This document shows, one piece after another, positions 48,988 to 58,963 of a stretch of 64,000 nucleotides of DNA (its first letter is position 1; each line of letters starts with the position of its first letter). Under the pieces are notes generated by a model. It was not told the origin of the DNA, did not search any database, and worked only from the letters and a program-made list of their open reading frames with translations. Source of the stretch: an uncultured Parabacteroides sp. (GTDB lineage Bacteria; Bacteroidota; Bacteroidia; Bacteroidales; Tannerellaceae); assembly GCA_934718155.1 (NCBI GenBank), contig CAKUZF010000001.1:62001-126000 (forward strand), written 5' to 3'. A program made the translations under genes and the position numbers.

Positions 48988-49895
48988 TGGATGATTTAAA
49001 ACTGGATTACGAGTCTCAACAGATACCAGTCGCTAAGTATGCGGCCGCTTTCAATCGTTTTGCCCCCGCTCTTTCTGAGGAGGAGACAAAGCAGGCGGTG
49101 GCGAATATCCTGGAGGCTCATTTCACCGAGAATTTCACGCCCGAGGTGTTGAAGAAGATTCATGGTTGTATCGACCTTACCTCGTTAACCGCCTTAGATA
49201 CGAAAGAAAGCATTTGGAAAATGGTTGATCAGGTGAACGATTTTGAGGGCACTTATCCCGATGTGCCTAACGTGGCGGCCATCTGTGTCTATCCGCTTTT
49301 TGTGCCTGTCGTTAAGCAGGCGTTGACAGCCGAGGGCGTTGATATTGCCGCGGTGGCGGGCGGTTTTCCTGCTTCGCAAACTTTCATGGAGGTAAAGATG
49401 GCAGAGACCGCTATGGCAATTATGGAGGGTGCCACCGAGATCGATATCGTGATGAATCTTGGTTACCTGATCGAGGAGAATTACGACGAATTGATCGAGG
49501 AAATTCAAGAATTGAAGGAGCGTTGTGGCGAGGATGTTGTGCTGAAAGTGATTTTGGAGACGGGGGCTTTGGCTTCGCTTGAACTGATTCGTAAGGCAGC
49601 GATCCTGGCCCTTTATTCAGATGCGGACTTCATCAAGACATCGACGGGCAAGGGTTATCCAGGTGCTACTCCAGAGGCGGTTTATACGCTATGCCGTGTG
49701 CTGAAAGAGTATGCGGCCATCAATGGTGGGCGCAAGGTTGGCATCAAGGTGGCTGGTGGTGTGCGTTCAGCGGAGGAGGCCGTGAAGTACTATACTATTG
49801 TAAAGGAGGTTTTGGGTGAGAGTTGGCTCAATCCATCGCTTTTCCGTATTGGAGCCAGCAGTTTGGTTGGTGATATTGAAAAGCGAATCGGATAA
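48984..49895 (+). CDS. deoC: Deoxyribose-phosphate aldolase
   Basis: The 303-residue TIM-barrel class I aldolase splits 2-deoxyribose 5-phosphate into acetaldehyde and glyceraldehyde 3-phosphate. IDLTSLTALDTKESIWKMV is the N-terminal strand pattern. VAAICVYPLFVPVVKQAL, ATEIDIVMNLGYLIE and VVLKVILETGAL lead to the Schiff-base Lys in DADFIKTSTGKGYPGATPEA. KVGIKVAGGVRSAEEAVKY closes the barrel. A perfect 20-bp hairpin follows the stop. Confidence 0.95.
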   Translation: MMDDLKLDYESQQIPVAKYAAAFNRFAPALSEEETKQAVANILEAHFTENFTPEVLKKIHGCIDLTSLTALDTKESIWKMVDQVNDFEGTYPDVPNVAAICVYPLFVPVVKQALTAEGVDIAAVAGGFPASQTFMEVKMAETAMAIMEGATEIDIVMNLGYLIEENYDELIEEIQELKERCGEDVVLKVILETGALASLELIRKAAILALYSDADFIKTSTGKGYPGATPEAVYTLCRVLKEYAAINGGRKVGIKVAGGVRSAEEAVKYYTIVKEVLGESWLNPSLFRIGASSLVGDIEKRIG

Positions 49896-49906
49896 GCATT
49901 TTAATT

Positions 49907-49950
49907 ATGTTGGTTTGTGATGGCGCAAAAGCGCCATCACAAACCAACAT
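49907..49950. terminator. Perfect 20-bp hairpin between convergent genes
   Basis: The left arm 49907-49926 and right arm 49931-49950 are exact reverse complements around the loop AAAA. There is no T-run on either side. It sits between the stops of deoC and the convergent polyprenyl synthase gene, so it probably serves both. Confidence 0.7.
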
Positions 49951-49969
49951 GAACCCTAAGTGAAGGGTG

Positions 49970-50941
49970 TTATTTCTTTCTTTTTGTGATGAAATCGGCT
50001 AGTTCGAGCAGCGATTGGCGTGCTGCCGACTTAGGTAATTGTTGCAGTTGTTCAATGGCTGCTTGATAATATTCCTGCATGCGTTGCTCGGCATAAGCTA
50101 TGCCGCCTTGTTTTTTAGCGAAGCTGATCAAGGCAGATATGTTTTCCTCTGTGAAGTCTTTTGTCAATATCATCTTTCGATAGCGGTTTGCCTCTTCGCC
50201 TCCCTGACGTAAGGCGTATAATAACGGAAGAGTCACCTTCCCCTCGCGAAGGTCGTTGCCGGTGGGTTTGCCAATTTGCGCTTCATTGAAGTAGTCGAAG
50301 ATGTCGTCTCTGATCTGAAAGCAGTAGCCTAGATTTTTACCGATCGAGCGGCAGAGCGAGATCACTTCGTCGGTCGCTCCAGCCGAGATGGCACCAATCT
50401 CCATGCAAGCCGAGAGCAGTGTTGCGGTCTTCTTGAAGATAACTTGCAGGTAACATTGCTCATCGAGGATGCTTTCTTCGGCTGTTTCGAGCTGCTTAAT
50501 CTCTCCTTCCGAGAGGTCTCTTCCCAGGTTGGAGATAATCCCGATGATGCGCAGGTCGCCCGTATGGATGGACCGGATCAACGCTGTCGAAAGGATATAG
50601 TCGCCCACCAAGACCGAGATGCGATTGTCGAAGATGGCGTTCAGGGAGGGTACACCTCTGCGCTGTTTGGTCTCGTCGATCACGTCGTCGTGGATCAAGG
50701 TTGCTGTGTGTAGCAGTTCTAATAGCACGGCCGAGCTAATGGCATTATCGCTCACATTGCCGCAAGCCTTTGCGGTAAGCAGCACTAAGATAGGGCGAAC
50801 ATGCTTCCCCGTAGCGTTCAAAATCTTGTCTATGGCCGTTTGCAGCAGCTGTGTTTGGCTGTTCAGCGAGGCAATGAAGTCGTCGTTGAAGTTTCTTAAT
50901 TCTGCTGCGATCGGTTGTGCGATGTGCTTTATCTCATCCAT
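49970..50941 (-). CDS. Polyprenyl (octaprenyl-type) diphosphate synthase
   Basis: The 323-residue trans-isoprenyl diphosphate synthase elongates farnesyl diphosphate with isopentenyl units, probably for the menaquinone side chain. GKHVRPILVLLTAKACG precedes the first Asp-rich motif LIHDDVIDETKQRRGVPSLN. The second is FQIRDDIFDYFNEAQIGKPT with GNDLREGKVTLPLLYAL. Chain length cannot be fixed by eye. A -7 box TACTTTTG (50962-50969) lies 20 bases before the start; polA diverges. Confidence 0.9.
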   Translation of the reverse strand: MDEIKHIAQPIAAELRNFNDDFIASLNSQTQLLQTAIDKILNATGKHVRPILVLLTAKACGNVSDNAISSAVLLELLHTATLIHDDVIDETKQRRGVPSLNAIFDNRISVLVGDYILSTALIRSIHTGDLRIIGIISNLGRDLSEGEIKQLETAEESILDEQCYLQVIFKKTATLLSACMEIGAISAGATDEVISLCRSIGKNLGYCFQIRDDIFDYFNEAQIGKPTGNDLREGKVTLPLLYALRQGGEEANRYRKMILTKDFTEENISALISFAKKQGGIAYAEQRMQEYYQAAIEQLQQLPKSAARQSLLELADFITKRKK

Positions 50942-50961
50942 AATTTATTCACAAAGATGCG

Positions 50962-50969
50962 CAAAAGTA
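50962..50969 (-). promoter_or_regulatory. Polyprenyl synthase promoter -7 box
   Basis: Minus-strand TACTTTTG, 20 bases before ATG 50941. No good -33 box was seen. Confidence 0.5.
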
Positions 50970-51043
50970 GCAAAAACTATTGAGTAAGCGAGTTTTTTCG
51001 TACATTTACACTGTTTTTCTGTCACTAAAACGTGTTAAAAGAG

Positions 51044-53809
51044 ATGAAGCTATTCCTCATAGATGCCTATGCATTAATCTATCGTTCTTATTACGCATTC
51101 TTGAAGAATCCGCGTATCAATTCCAAAGGAATAAACACTTCCGCTATTTTTGGATTTATCAACAGTTTGGAAGATGTGTTGAAACGTGAGAACCCTACAC
51201 ACATTGCTGTGGCTTTTGACCCGCAGGGGCCAACTTTCCGCCATGAGGCTTTCGAGCAATACAAGGCGCAACGCGAAGAGACTCCCGAGGTGATCCGTCA
51301 GTCGGTACCTATTATTAAGGAGATCATTGCTGCGTACAATATTCCTATTTTGGAGGTGCCCCGCTTCGAGGCTGATGATGTGATAGGTACGATTGCGAAG
51401 CAGGCCGAACGCCAGGGCTTCGAGGTCTTCATGATGACTCCCGATAAAGATTATGGCCAGTTGGTGTCTGAGCACATCTTTATGTACAGACCCAAGTTTG
51501 GTGGTGACTATGAGGTGATGGGTGAGCCAGAAGTGTTGGCGAAGTATAACTTGCGTAGTACGGAGCAGGTCATCGATCTCTTAGGCTTGATGGGCGATGC
51601 GGCTGATAACATTCCAGGTTGTCCGGGTGTAGGCGAGAAGACCGCCCAGAAATTGTTGGCCGAGTTTGGCAGCATCGACAACCTGCTTGCCAACACTGAT
51701 CGGTTGAAGGGAGCGCAAAAGAGGAAAGTGGAGGAGAACAAGGAGCAGATTCGCTTCTCGAAGTTCTTGGCCACAATCAAGACCGACGTGCCAATCTCTT
51801 TCGATGCGGCGCACTGTGTGCGTGAGAAACCAGATATCGCTCGCCTTAAAGCGATCTACACCGAGTTGGAGTTTCGTACCTTTATTAATAAGTTGGAGGG
51901 AGAACCAGTCAAGCGTAAGCAGGAAGATCCGGTTCAAGGCGATTTGTTCGCGATTTTTGCGGCCGAGAGTACGAGTGAAACCAAAAACGTCGCTCTCGCA
52001 GACTTGACGAACACGCCACACGTATATCATATTGTTGATACAGAGGAAAAAAGAGCCGAGTTAGGCCGCTTTTTATCTAATCAAGAGTTTTTCGCTTTTG
52101 ACACGGAAACAGACGCTCTCGATCCTTTACGTGCTAAACTGGTAGGTTTTTCATTTAGCGTGACTGAAGGAGAGGCTTGGTATGTGCCCGTGCCCGAAGG
52201 CGATGAGGAGGCGATGGCCGTCGTCGCTCACTTCTCCCCTGCCCTGCAAGATGCAAAGATTCAAAAGATAGGTCAAAATATTAAATATGACATCTTGGTG
52301 ATGCGTCGGTATGGTGTGAAGGTGGCGGGTGCTTTGTGGGATACGATGATTGCTCATTATTTGCTGAATCCAGAGTTGCACCACGGCATGGATTATTTGG
52401 CGGAGACCTATCTGCATTATCACACCAAGCCCATTGAGGAATTGATAGGACCGAAAGGTAAAGGTCAACTCTCTATGCGTCAAGTGGCATTACCTGTTAT
52501 CGCTGAGTATGCGGCAGAGGATGCTGACATTACGTTGCGACTGAAACACTATTTTGCACCTAAGCTGGAGCAGGAAGGATTGCTTCCGCTCTTCCGGGAT
52601 ATAGAGATGCCGCTCGTCTATGTATTAGCTGATATGGAGGCTACAGGAGTGACCCTTGACACAGAGGCATTGCGCCAATCGTCGGAGGTCTTGACTGCGC
52701 AATTGAGCGAGATCGAGCAGGAAATCTACGAGATGGCTGACATGACTTTCAACATCAACTCCACTCGACAGGTGGGCGAAGTGCTTTTCGACCGCCTTAA
52801 ACTGAATGAGAAGGCGAAGAAGACCAAGACGGGCTACTATAGTACCAGCGAGGATGTATTAGAGAAATTGCGAGGCAAGCACCCCATTGTGGAGAGACTA
52901 CTTGCCTATCGAGGTTTGAAGAAATTACTCAGTACTTATATTGATGCGTTGCCGGCTTTGATTCATGCTGAAACGGGAAAGATTCATACCTCGTTCAATC
53001 AGGCGGTGACGGCTACAGGCCGACTCAGCTCTACCAATCCTAATTTACAGAACATCCCAGTGCGCGATGAATTAGGGCGTGAGATCCGTAAAGCCTTCAT
53101 TCCGGATAACGACGATTGTCTCTTTTTCTCGGCCGACTATTCGCAAATTGAGTTGCGTATCATGGCCCATCTGAGTGGCGATCCACACATGATAGAAGCA
53201 TTCCGCAGTGGGGCTGATATCCATGCAGCAACAGCTGCCAAGATCTATGGAGTGCCTATCGAGGAGGTGACGAGTGATATGCGCAGGAAGGCGAAAACGG
53301 CCAACTTTGGTATTATCTATGGGATCTCCGTGTTTGGTCTTGCCGAGCGATTGGGTATATCTCGCTCAGAGTCTAAAGAATTGATCGATGGCTATTTCAA
53401 AACGTATCCCCGCATTAGGGAGTATATGGATGAGAGTATTGAGGTGGCTCGCAAGCAGGGTTATGTGGAGACAATCTTTAAACGCAAACGTTTCTTGCCC
53501 GATATCCATTCGCACAATGCTGTGGTGCGTGGTTATGCCGAGCGTAACGCCATCAACGCTCCGATTCAGGGCAGTGCGGCCGATGTGATAAAGTTGGCTA
53601 TGGTGCGTATTTTCCAGCGTTTTGAGGACGAGGGATTGCGGAGTAAGATGATCCTGCAGGTGCACGACGAGTTGAACTTTAATGTGTATCGCAATGAAGC
53701 AGAGCGTGTGAAGCAAATCGTTTTGGAGGAGATGGAACGGGTCATGCCGCTGCGAGTTCCTCTTATTGCAGACTGTGGCGAGGGAAAGAACTGGCTGGAG
53801 GCGCATTGA
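51044..53809 (+). CDS. polA: DNA polymerase I
   Basis: The product has 921 residues from ATG 51044 (MKLFLIDAYALIYRSYYAFL), preceded by AAAGAG; a GTG 12 bases upstream is less likely. All three parts are present. The 5' nuclease (about 1-290) has EADDVIGTIAKQA and GDAADNIPGCPGVGEKTAQK. The 3'-5' exonuclease has FAFDTETDALDPLRA near 350 with its acidic residues intact. The polymerase has motif A DYSQIELRIMAHLSGD, motif B RRKAKTANFGIIYGIS and motif C QVHDELNF. It acts in repair and Okazaki-fragment processing. Confidence 0.96.
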   Translation: MKLFLIDAYALIYRSYYAFLKNPRINSKGINTSAIFGFINSLEDVLKRENPTHIAVAFDPQGPTFRHEAFEQYKAQREETPEVIRQSVPIIKEIIAAYNIPILEVPRFEADDVIGTIAKQAERQGFEVFMMTPDKDYGQLVSEHIFMYRPKFGGDYEVMGEPEVLAKYNLRSTEQVIDLLGLMGDAADNIPGCPGVGEKTAQKLLAEFGSIDNLLANTDRLKGAQKRKVEENKEQIRFSKFLATIKTDVPISFDAAHCVREKPDIARLKAIYTELEFRTFINKLEGEPVKRKQEDPVQGDLFAIFAAESTSETKNVALADLTNTPHVYHIVDTEEKRAELGRFLSNQEFFAFDTETDALDPLRAKLVGFSFSVTEGEAWYVPVPEGDEEAMAVVAHFSPALQDAKIQKIGQNIKYDILVMRRYGVKVAGALWDTMIAHYLLNPELHHGMDYLAETYLHYHTKPIEELIGPKGKGQLSMRQVALPVIAEYAAEDADITLRLKHYFAPKLEQEGLLPLFRDIEMPLVYVLADMEATGVTLDTEALRQSSEVLTAQLSEIEQEIYEMADMTFNINSTRQVGEVLFDRLKLNEKAKKTKTGYYSTSEDVLEKLRGKHPIVERLLAYRGLKKLLSTYIDALPALIHAETGKIHTSFNQAVTATGRLSSTNPNLQNIPVRDELGREIRKAFIPDNDDCLFFSADYSQIELRIMAHLSGDPHMIEAFRSGADIHAATAAKIYGVPIEEVTSDMRRKAKTANFGIIYGISVFGLAERLGISRSESKELIDGYFKTYPRIREYMDESIEVARKQGYVETIFKRKRFLPDIHSHNAVVRGYAERNAINAPIQGSAADVIKLAMVRIFQRFEDEGLRSKMILQVHDELNFNVYRNEAERVKQIVLEEMERVMPLRVPLIADCGEGKNWLEAH

Positions 53810-53833
53810 TTCAAGAAAGAACGCGTACCTTTG
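53805..53833 (+). promoter_or_regulatory. ychF promoter
   Basis: ATTG at 53805-53808 and TACCTTTG at 53826-53833, spacer 17 bases, overlapping the last codons of polA. The leader to ATG 53880 is about 45 bases. Confidence 0.55.
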
Positions 53834-53879
53834 CAACCCGATAAGAAAAATAAGATATAAAACAAAATAAGATAGAATT

Positions 53880-54983
53880 ATGGCATTACAATGTGGTATT
53901 GTGGGTTTGCCTAATGTTGGCAAATCAACCCTTTTCAATTGCTTATCCAATGCGAAAGCACAGTCTGCTAATTTCCCGTTCTGTACAATAGAGCCGAATG
54001 TAGGAGTCATTACTGTTCCTGATGAGCGTTTGAATAGATTAGCGGAGATTGAGCATCCGCAGCGCGTGATTCCGACCACTGTGGAGATTGTGGATATCGC
54101 CGGTTTGGTAAAAGGTGCCAGCAAGGGCGAGGGATTGGGCAACAAATTCTTGGCAAACATTCGTGAGACAGATGCAATCTTGCATGTGCTGCGTTGTTTT
54201 GACGACGATAATATTGTGCATGTGGATGGTTGCGTTGATCCAGTGCGCGACAAGGAGATTATCGACTTGGAGCTTCAGATTAAGGATTTGGAGACTATCG
54301 ATAGCCGCATCGCGAAGGTGCAGAAGCAAGCTCAGACAGGTGGCGATAAGCAAGCAAAGGCGGTTTATGAGGTGCTTTGCCGCTATAAGGAGGCTTTGGA
54401 GCAGGGCAAAAGTGCACGCACAGTCGTTTTCGAGACGAAAGATGAGCAGCGTATTGCGCATGACCTCTTTTTGCTGACCAACAAGCCGGTGATGTATATC
54501 TGTAATGTGGATGAGAAGAGCGCCGTGAGTGGTAATGCCTATGTGGAGGCTGTTCGTGAGGCTGTGAAAGACGAGAATGCGGAGATTTTGGTTGTTGCAG
54601 CTAAGATTGAGAGCGAGATCGCCGAATTCGAGACCTATGAGGAGCGTCAAATGTTCTTGCAAGAGATTGGTTTGGAGGAGTCGGGTGTAAACCGTTTGAT
54701 CAAGTCAGCATATAAGTTGCTCAACCTGCAGACCTTCTTGACGGCTGGTCCGGATGAGTGTCGCGCTTGGACTTTCTTGAAAGGTTGGAAGGCTCCGCAG
54801 TGTGCGGGTGTGATTCACACCGATTTCGAGAAGGGCTTTATTCGTGCGGAGGTAATCAAGTATGAGGATTACATCTCTTATGGCTCTGAGGCTGCCGTGA
54901 AAGAGGCTGGCAAGATGAGCGTAGAAGGCAAGGAGTATGTGGTGCAGGATGGCGACATTATGCACTTCCGTTTTAACGTATAA
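53880..54983 (+). CDS. ychF: Redox-regulated ATPase YchF
   Basis: The 367-residue Obg-family P-loop protein prefers ATP. G1 is GLPNVGKSTLFNCLSNAKAQ at the N-terminus. FPFCTIEPNVGVITVPDERL and VDIAGLVKGASKGEGLGNKF follow (switch regions). The NxxE motif in place of NKxD is consistent with CNVDEKSAVSG near 210. A coiled-coil insert and a C-terminal TGS domain (FLTAGPDECRAWTFLKGWKA) complete it. It binds ribosomes and affects stress responses. Confidence 0.95.
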   Translation: MALQCGIVGLPNVGKSTLFNCLSNAKAQSANFPFCTIEPNVGVITVPDERLNRLAEIEHPQRVIPTTVEIVDIAGLVKGASKGEGLGNKFLANIRETDAILHVLRCFDDDNIVHVDGCVDPVRDKEIIDLELQIKDLETIDSRIAKVQKQAQTGGDKQAKAVYEVLCRYKEALEQGKSARTVVFETKDEQRIAHDLFLLTNKPVMYICNVDEKSAVSGNAYVEAVREAVKDENAEILVVAAKIESEIAEFETYEERQMFLQEIGLEESGVNRLIKSAYKLLNLQTFLTAGPDECRAWTFLKGWKAPQCAGVIHTDFEKGFIRAEVIKYEDYISYGSEAAVKEAGKMSVEGKEYVVQDGDIMHFRFNV

Positions 54984-55015
54984 ACGTATAACATATAAAT
55001 ATAGGAGTTTCAGCG

Positions 55016-57781
55016 ATGAGTAGGACTGTTTATACAGATGCGCTGACACGCTTGACAAAGGGAACAGATGCGAGCCTGTATCGGTTGATTCCTAAGCGTG
55101 TGGAAGTTGTGCGCACAGAAGAAGATTTGATTGAGGCATTAGCGGCATGTGCTGCAGCGGGTGAGCCGGTGACCTTTAAGGCCGGAGGCACTTCCCTTTC
55201 AGGGCAGACAATTACAGATTCTGTCCTGCTTGAGATTCATCCTGATTTTGGGAGTACACTTATCGAACAAGACGGGCGGTTGGCCACCTTCTCCTGTGGT
55301 ATCACGGGTGGAGAGGCAAACCGTCGTCTGAAACCTTATCGTCGGAAGTTGGGACCCTCTCCTGCTTCTATCCAATCAGCTAAAATTGGTGGCATTGTTT
55401 CCAATAATGCCAGTGGTTCGAGTTATGGCATTCGCTATAACTCCTATCATACAATGCGCAATATGGTGTTCATCTTGGCAGATGGGACGCGGGTGGATAC
55501 GGCTTCTGCCGAGAGTCGTGCGGCTTTTCGGCATAGCCATGCTTCGCTTTGCGACCAACTATTGGCTCTGCGGAAAGAGATTCTTGCCAATGAGCCGATG
55601 CGAAATCGTATAGCCCAGAAGTTTGAGTTGAAGAACACTTGTGGCTATGCTATGAACGCTTTCCTCGATTTTGAGGATCCGATTGATATATTGATGCATC
55701 TGTTGATCGGTTCGGAGGGCACATTGGGTTTCATCTCATCCGTGACATTTGAGACGGTTCCCGACGAACCTTTGAAGGCATCTGCATTGATTTACTTCCC
55801 CAACTTAGTGGAAGCTTGTCGGGCTATCGCCCCTTTGCGTCGTTGTAAGGTTTATGCGGCGGAGCTGATGGATCGCAACGCCTTGCATGCAGTGGAAGAT
55901 GAACCCGGTATGCCTGAAGTGTTGAAGCAACTGCCCGAGGAGGCTGTTGCCCTGCTGATTGACACTTCGTCGGATGATGAGGTGGTTTTGCAGCAGCAGT
56001 TCAATCAGATAGAGGAAGCCTTGGCGGATGTTTCTACTCTATATCCCGTTTCGTTTACGACTGATCCTAAGTTGTATGCCACCTATTGGCGCGTACGCAG
56101 CGGCCTCTTTACCTCTGCGGCGGGTAAACGCCCCCGTGGAACGGTCTCTATCATCGAGGATATCGCCTTCCGTCAAGAGGTGCTTGGCGATGCCTTGAGC
56201 AATGTACGAGTCGTTTTGGCCAGATATGGATATGGCAATGCCGTGATGTGGGGCCACCTACTGGATGGCAATGTCCACTTCACCATCTTCCCGGATATCA
56301 ATCAGCCAGAAGGCGTAGAGCGATATGCGGGTTTTATGCGTGATCTGGTCAAAACAGTCTTAGCCTATGATGGAAGCTTGAAGGCTGAACATGGCACAGG
56401 TCGCAACATGGCTCCCTTTGTGAAACAAGAGTGGGGAGAGGTCATCTATGAGTGGATGTGGCGAGTGAAGCAGATCATCGATCCTAAAGGTTTGCTTAAT
56501 CCAGGAGTGCTTTTGAATCGAGATCCAAAGGTTTTTCTCTATAACTTAAAACAGAATCCATTGGCCAATGAGCTGATTGATAAATGTATTGAGTGTGGTT
56601 TCTGCGAACGGCTTTGTCCGGCTCGCCATGTGTCGCTTACCCCCCGCCAACGTATTGTGGTCTATCGAGAACTTTCTATGTTGGCCGAGCGAGGAGAAAC
56701 CAATTCGACTTATTATAAAGAGCTGAAGCAAGCCTTTCAATATAAAGGCAATGAAACCTGCGCAACCGATGGTCTTTGTGCGACCGCTTGCCCTGTAGGT
56801 ATAAATACAGGATTACTTATCAAGGAGTTACGCTGGAAGGAGCATTCGGCCTTTGCCAATCGTGTAGCCTCTTTTATGTCGCACCATATGGGTGGATTGA
56901 CTGCTCTTCTCTCTCCCCTACTCTGCTTGCCGCATGAGTTGGCGAAGCTGACGGGTTATCCTGCTTTCGAGCGTTTGACTCGCTTTTTGTTTGAAGCTTC
57001 GGCCCATCGCTTTCCTTTGTGGACTCGCTATACCCCTTCTGGAGCTACCTTTAAGCCGCTTCCTGGGGTGGAGAATGGCCTTGAGATGGTCTATTTCCCA
57101 GCGTGCATCACCCGCACTATGGGAGCGTCGGCCGATTATGCGAAGAGCGACTATCCCAACGTGACGTCAGCTACAATGGCTTTGCTGACCAAGGCAGGTT
57201 GCACGATTCACTATCCGAAGAACCTGTCCAGCTTGTGTTGTGGCATGGCATTTAGTAGTAAGGGATTTCGCAAACAAGCAGCCGAGAAGGCTGCAGAACT
57301 GAATGCGGCGCTCTTAGAGGCGAGCGACAATGGCCGATTGCCAATCTTGTGTGATATGAGTCCCTGCTTGCTTCACATGCGTGAGACCTTGGACCAGCGG
57401 TTGCGCCTGTATGAGCCAGTAGAGTTCATCTACGATCTGCTTGTGCCCCGTTTAACTTTCCAAAAGTTGCCAATTACAGTGGCTGTGCATGCCACATGTA
57501 GTACGACCAAGATGGGCGTGAAAGAAAAACTGATTGCTTTAGCCGAATTGTGTGCTGAGCATGTGGTTTCTCCGGCGCAAGTTAGCTGTTGTGGTTGGGC
57601 AGGCGACCGCGGTTTCTTCTATCCTGAGTTGAACGATTCGGGTTTGCACTATCTGAAATCCGAGCTGGAAGGAGCTACTGAAGGTTACAGCAATAGTCGT
57701 ACGTGCGAGATAGGCTTGACAATGCATAGCGGTATTTCCTACAAATCGATTGTTTATTTGGTTGATAAAGCGACTAAGTAA
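55016..57781 (+). CDS. FAD-linked oxidase fused to an iron-sulfur/CCG subunit (D-2-hydroxyacid dehydrogenase type)
   Basis: The product has 921 residues. An FAD-binding PCMH domain (VTFKAGGTSLSGQTITDSVL, IGGIVSNNASGSSYGIRYNS) and the GlcD/DLD C-terminal domain (GYGNAVMWGHLLDGNVHFTI) fill about 1-510. Ferredoxin-type clusters follow (CIECGFCERLCPARH near 523; CATDGLCATACPVG near 581). Two CCG heterodisulfide-reductase-like motifs lie near 740 (LSSLCCGMAF) and 857 (VSCCGWAGDRG). This is the YdiJ/D-lactate dehydrogenase layout, oxidising a D-2-hydroxyacid (lactate or hydroxyglutarate) into the quinone pool. The substrate is inferred. Confidence 0.88.
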   Translation: MSRTVYTDALTRLTKGTDASLYRLIPKRVEVVRTEEDLIEALAACAAAGEPVTFKAGGTSLSGQTITDSVLLEIHPDFGSTLIEQDGRLATFSCGITGGEANRRLKPYRRKLGPSPASIQSAKIGGIVSNNASGSSYGIRYNSYHTMRNMVFILADGTRVDTASAESRAAFRHSHASLCDQLLALRKEILANEPMRNRIAQKFELKNTCGYAMNAFLDFEDPIDILMHLLIGSEGTLGFISSVTFETVPDEPLKASALIYFPNLVEACRAIAPLRRCKVYAAELMDRNALHAVEDEPGMPEVLKQLPEEAVALLIDTSSDDEVVLQQQFNQIEEALADVSTLYPVSFTTDPKLYATYWRVRSGLFTSAAGKRPRGTVSIIEDIAFRQEVLGDALSNVRVVLARYGYGNAVMWGHLLDGNVHFTIFPDINQPEGVERYAGFMRDLVKTVLAYDGSLKAEHGTGRNMAPFVKQEWGEVIYEWMWRVKQIIDPKGLLNPGVLLNRDPKVFLYNLKQNPLANELIDKCIECGFCERLCPARHVSLTPRQRIVVYRELSMLAERGETNSTYYKELKQAFQYKGNETCATDGLCATACPVGINTGLLIKELRWKEHSAFANRVASFMSHHMGGLTALLSPLLCLPHELAKLTGYPAFERLTRFLFEASAHRFPLWTRYTPSGATFKPLPGVENGLEMVYFPACITRTMGASADYAKSDYPNVTSATMALLTKAGCTIHYPKNLSSLCCGMAFSSKGFRKQAAEKAAELNAALLEASDNGRLPILCDMSPCLLHMRETLDQRLRLYEPVEFIYDLLVPRLTFQKLPITVAVHATCSTTKMGVKEKLIALAELCAEHVVSPAQVSCCGWAGDRGFFYPELNDSGLHYLKSELEGATEGYSNSRTCEIGLTMHSGISYKSIVYLVDKATK

Positions 57782-57796
57782 TTCGGAAATATAAGC

Positions 57797-57804
57797 TAAC
57801 TTTG
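57797..57804 (+). promoter_or_regulatory. Promoter -7 box of the glycan cluster
   Basis: TAACTTTG, 31 bases before glf ATG 57836. The following genes to 62381 are closely spaced on the same strand and may depend on it. Confidence 0.5.
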
Positions 57805-57835
57805 TAGCATAAAGAATGGTCATTGATTTGGGGTT

Positions 57836-58963
57836 ATGCGATACGATTATCTGATAGTTGGCTCGGGCTTGTATGGCGCAACTGCGGCATACTGCTTGCG
57901 GAAAAGGGGGGAAAAGTGCCTTGTTGTAGAGAAACGTCTACATCTGGGCGGAAATCTCTATTGCGAGGAGGTCGAAGGCATTCATGTGCATAAATACGGG
58001 GCGCATATCTTTCATACCTCCAATAGGCAGGTGTGGAATTTTGTGAATGCGATCGTGGAGTTTAATCGTTTCACGAATTCGCCCTTGGCAAATTACAAGG
58101 GGCATTTGTATAATCTCCCGTTCAATATGAATACCTTTTGCCAGGTTTGGCCTGATGTGAAGACCCCTGCGCAAGCGGAAGCCCGGATCAGCCAGCAGTG
58201 CGCTGAAGCCCAGGAACAGCTGAACGGAAAGGAGCCACGCAACTTGGAGGAGCAAGCGTTGGTGTTGGTTGGGAGAGACATCTACGAGCGGCTTGTCAAG
58301 GAATATACGGAGAAACAGTGGGGACGCCAATGCACGGAGCTTCCCGCTTTTATCATTAAGCGTCTTCCTATACGTCTGACGTTCGACAACAACTATTTCA
58401 ATGATAGCTATCAAGGTATTCCTATCGGAGGCTATAATTTGTTGATCGGCGGGCTTCTCGAAGGTGTAGATTGCGAGACGGGCGTTGATTTTTTCCAGTC
58501 GAAATATAGAGACTGGAAAAAATTCGCCGACAAGCTGATCTATACCGGTCCGTTAGATCAGTATTTTGATTATCGTTTGGGGCATTTAGATTGGCGAACG
58601 GTCGCTTTTCAGCATCAAGTGATGCCGGTGCCCAACTATCAAGGCAACGCTGTCGTCAATTATACTTCTCATGAGGAGCCCTATACACGAGTGATTGAGC
58701 ACAAACACTTTGAGCGTTTTGGCTCGGCCGTGTATGAGCTGCCCTCAACGGTAGTCAGCAAGGAGTATCCCATGGAGTTTCAAGCAGGCATGGAGCCTTA
58801 TTATCCAATCAATGACGAGCGAAACAACCAGTTGGCAGAGCAATATCGTCAATTGGCGGCAGCGGAACGAGATGTGCATTTCGGAGGGCGTTTAGCCGAG
58901 TATCGCTATTATGATATGGCCCCGATCGTGGAGAAAGTAATCAATCTATTTGGGTATGAATAA
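57836..58963 (+). CDS. glf: UDP-galactopyranose mutase
   Basis: The 375-residue flavoenzyme interconverts UDP-Galp and UDP-Galf. The FAD fingerprint YLIVGSGLYGATAAYCLRKR begins at 5. VEKRLHLGGNLYCEEVEGIH and KYGAHIFHTSNRQVWNFVN are the classic Glf blocks, with NRFTNSPLANYKGHLYNLPF, TEKQWGRQCTELPA and YPINDERNNQLAEQYR later, including catalytic-site Arg and Tyr. It implies a galactofuranose-containing surface glycan. It overlaps the next glycosyltransferase gene by 8 bp. Confidence 0.95.
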   Translation: MRYDYLIVGSGLYGATAAYCLRKRGEKCLVVEKRLHLGGNLYCEEVEGIHVHKYGAHIFHTSNRQVWNFVNAIVEFNRFTNSPLANYKGHLYNLPFNMNTFCQVWPDVKTPAQAEARISQQCAEAQEQLNGKEPRNLEEQALVLVGRDIYERLVKEYTEKQWGRQCTELPAFIIKRLPIRLTFDNNYFNDSYQGIPIGGYNLLIGGLLEGVDCETGVDFFQSKYRDWKKFADKLIYTGPLDQYFDYRLGHLDWRTVAFQHQVMPVPNYQGNAVVNYTSHEEPYTRVIEHKHFERFGSAVYELPSTVVSKEYPMEFQAGMEPYYPINDERNNQLAEQYRQLAAAERDVHFGGRLAEYRYYDMAPIVEKVINLFGYE

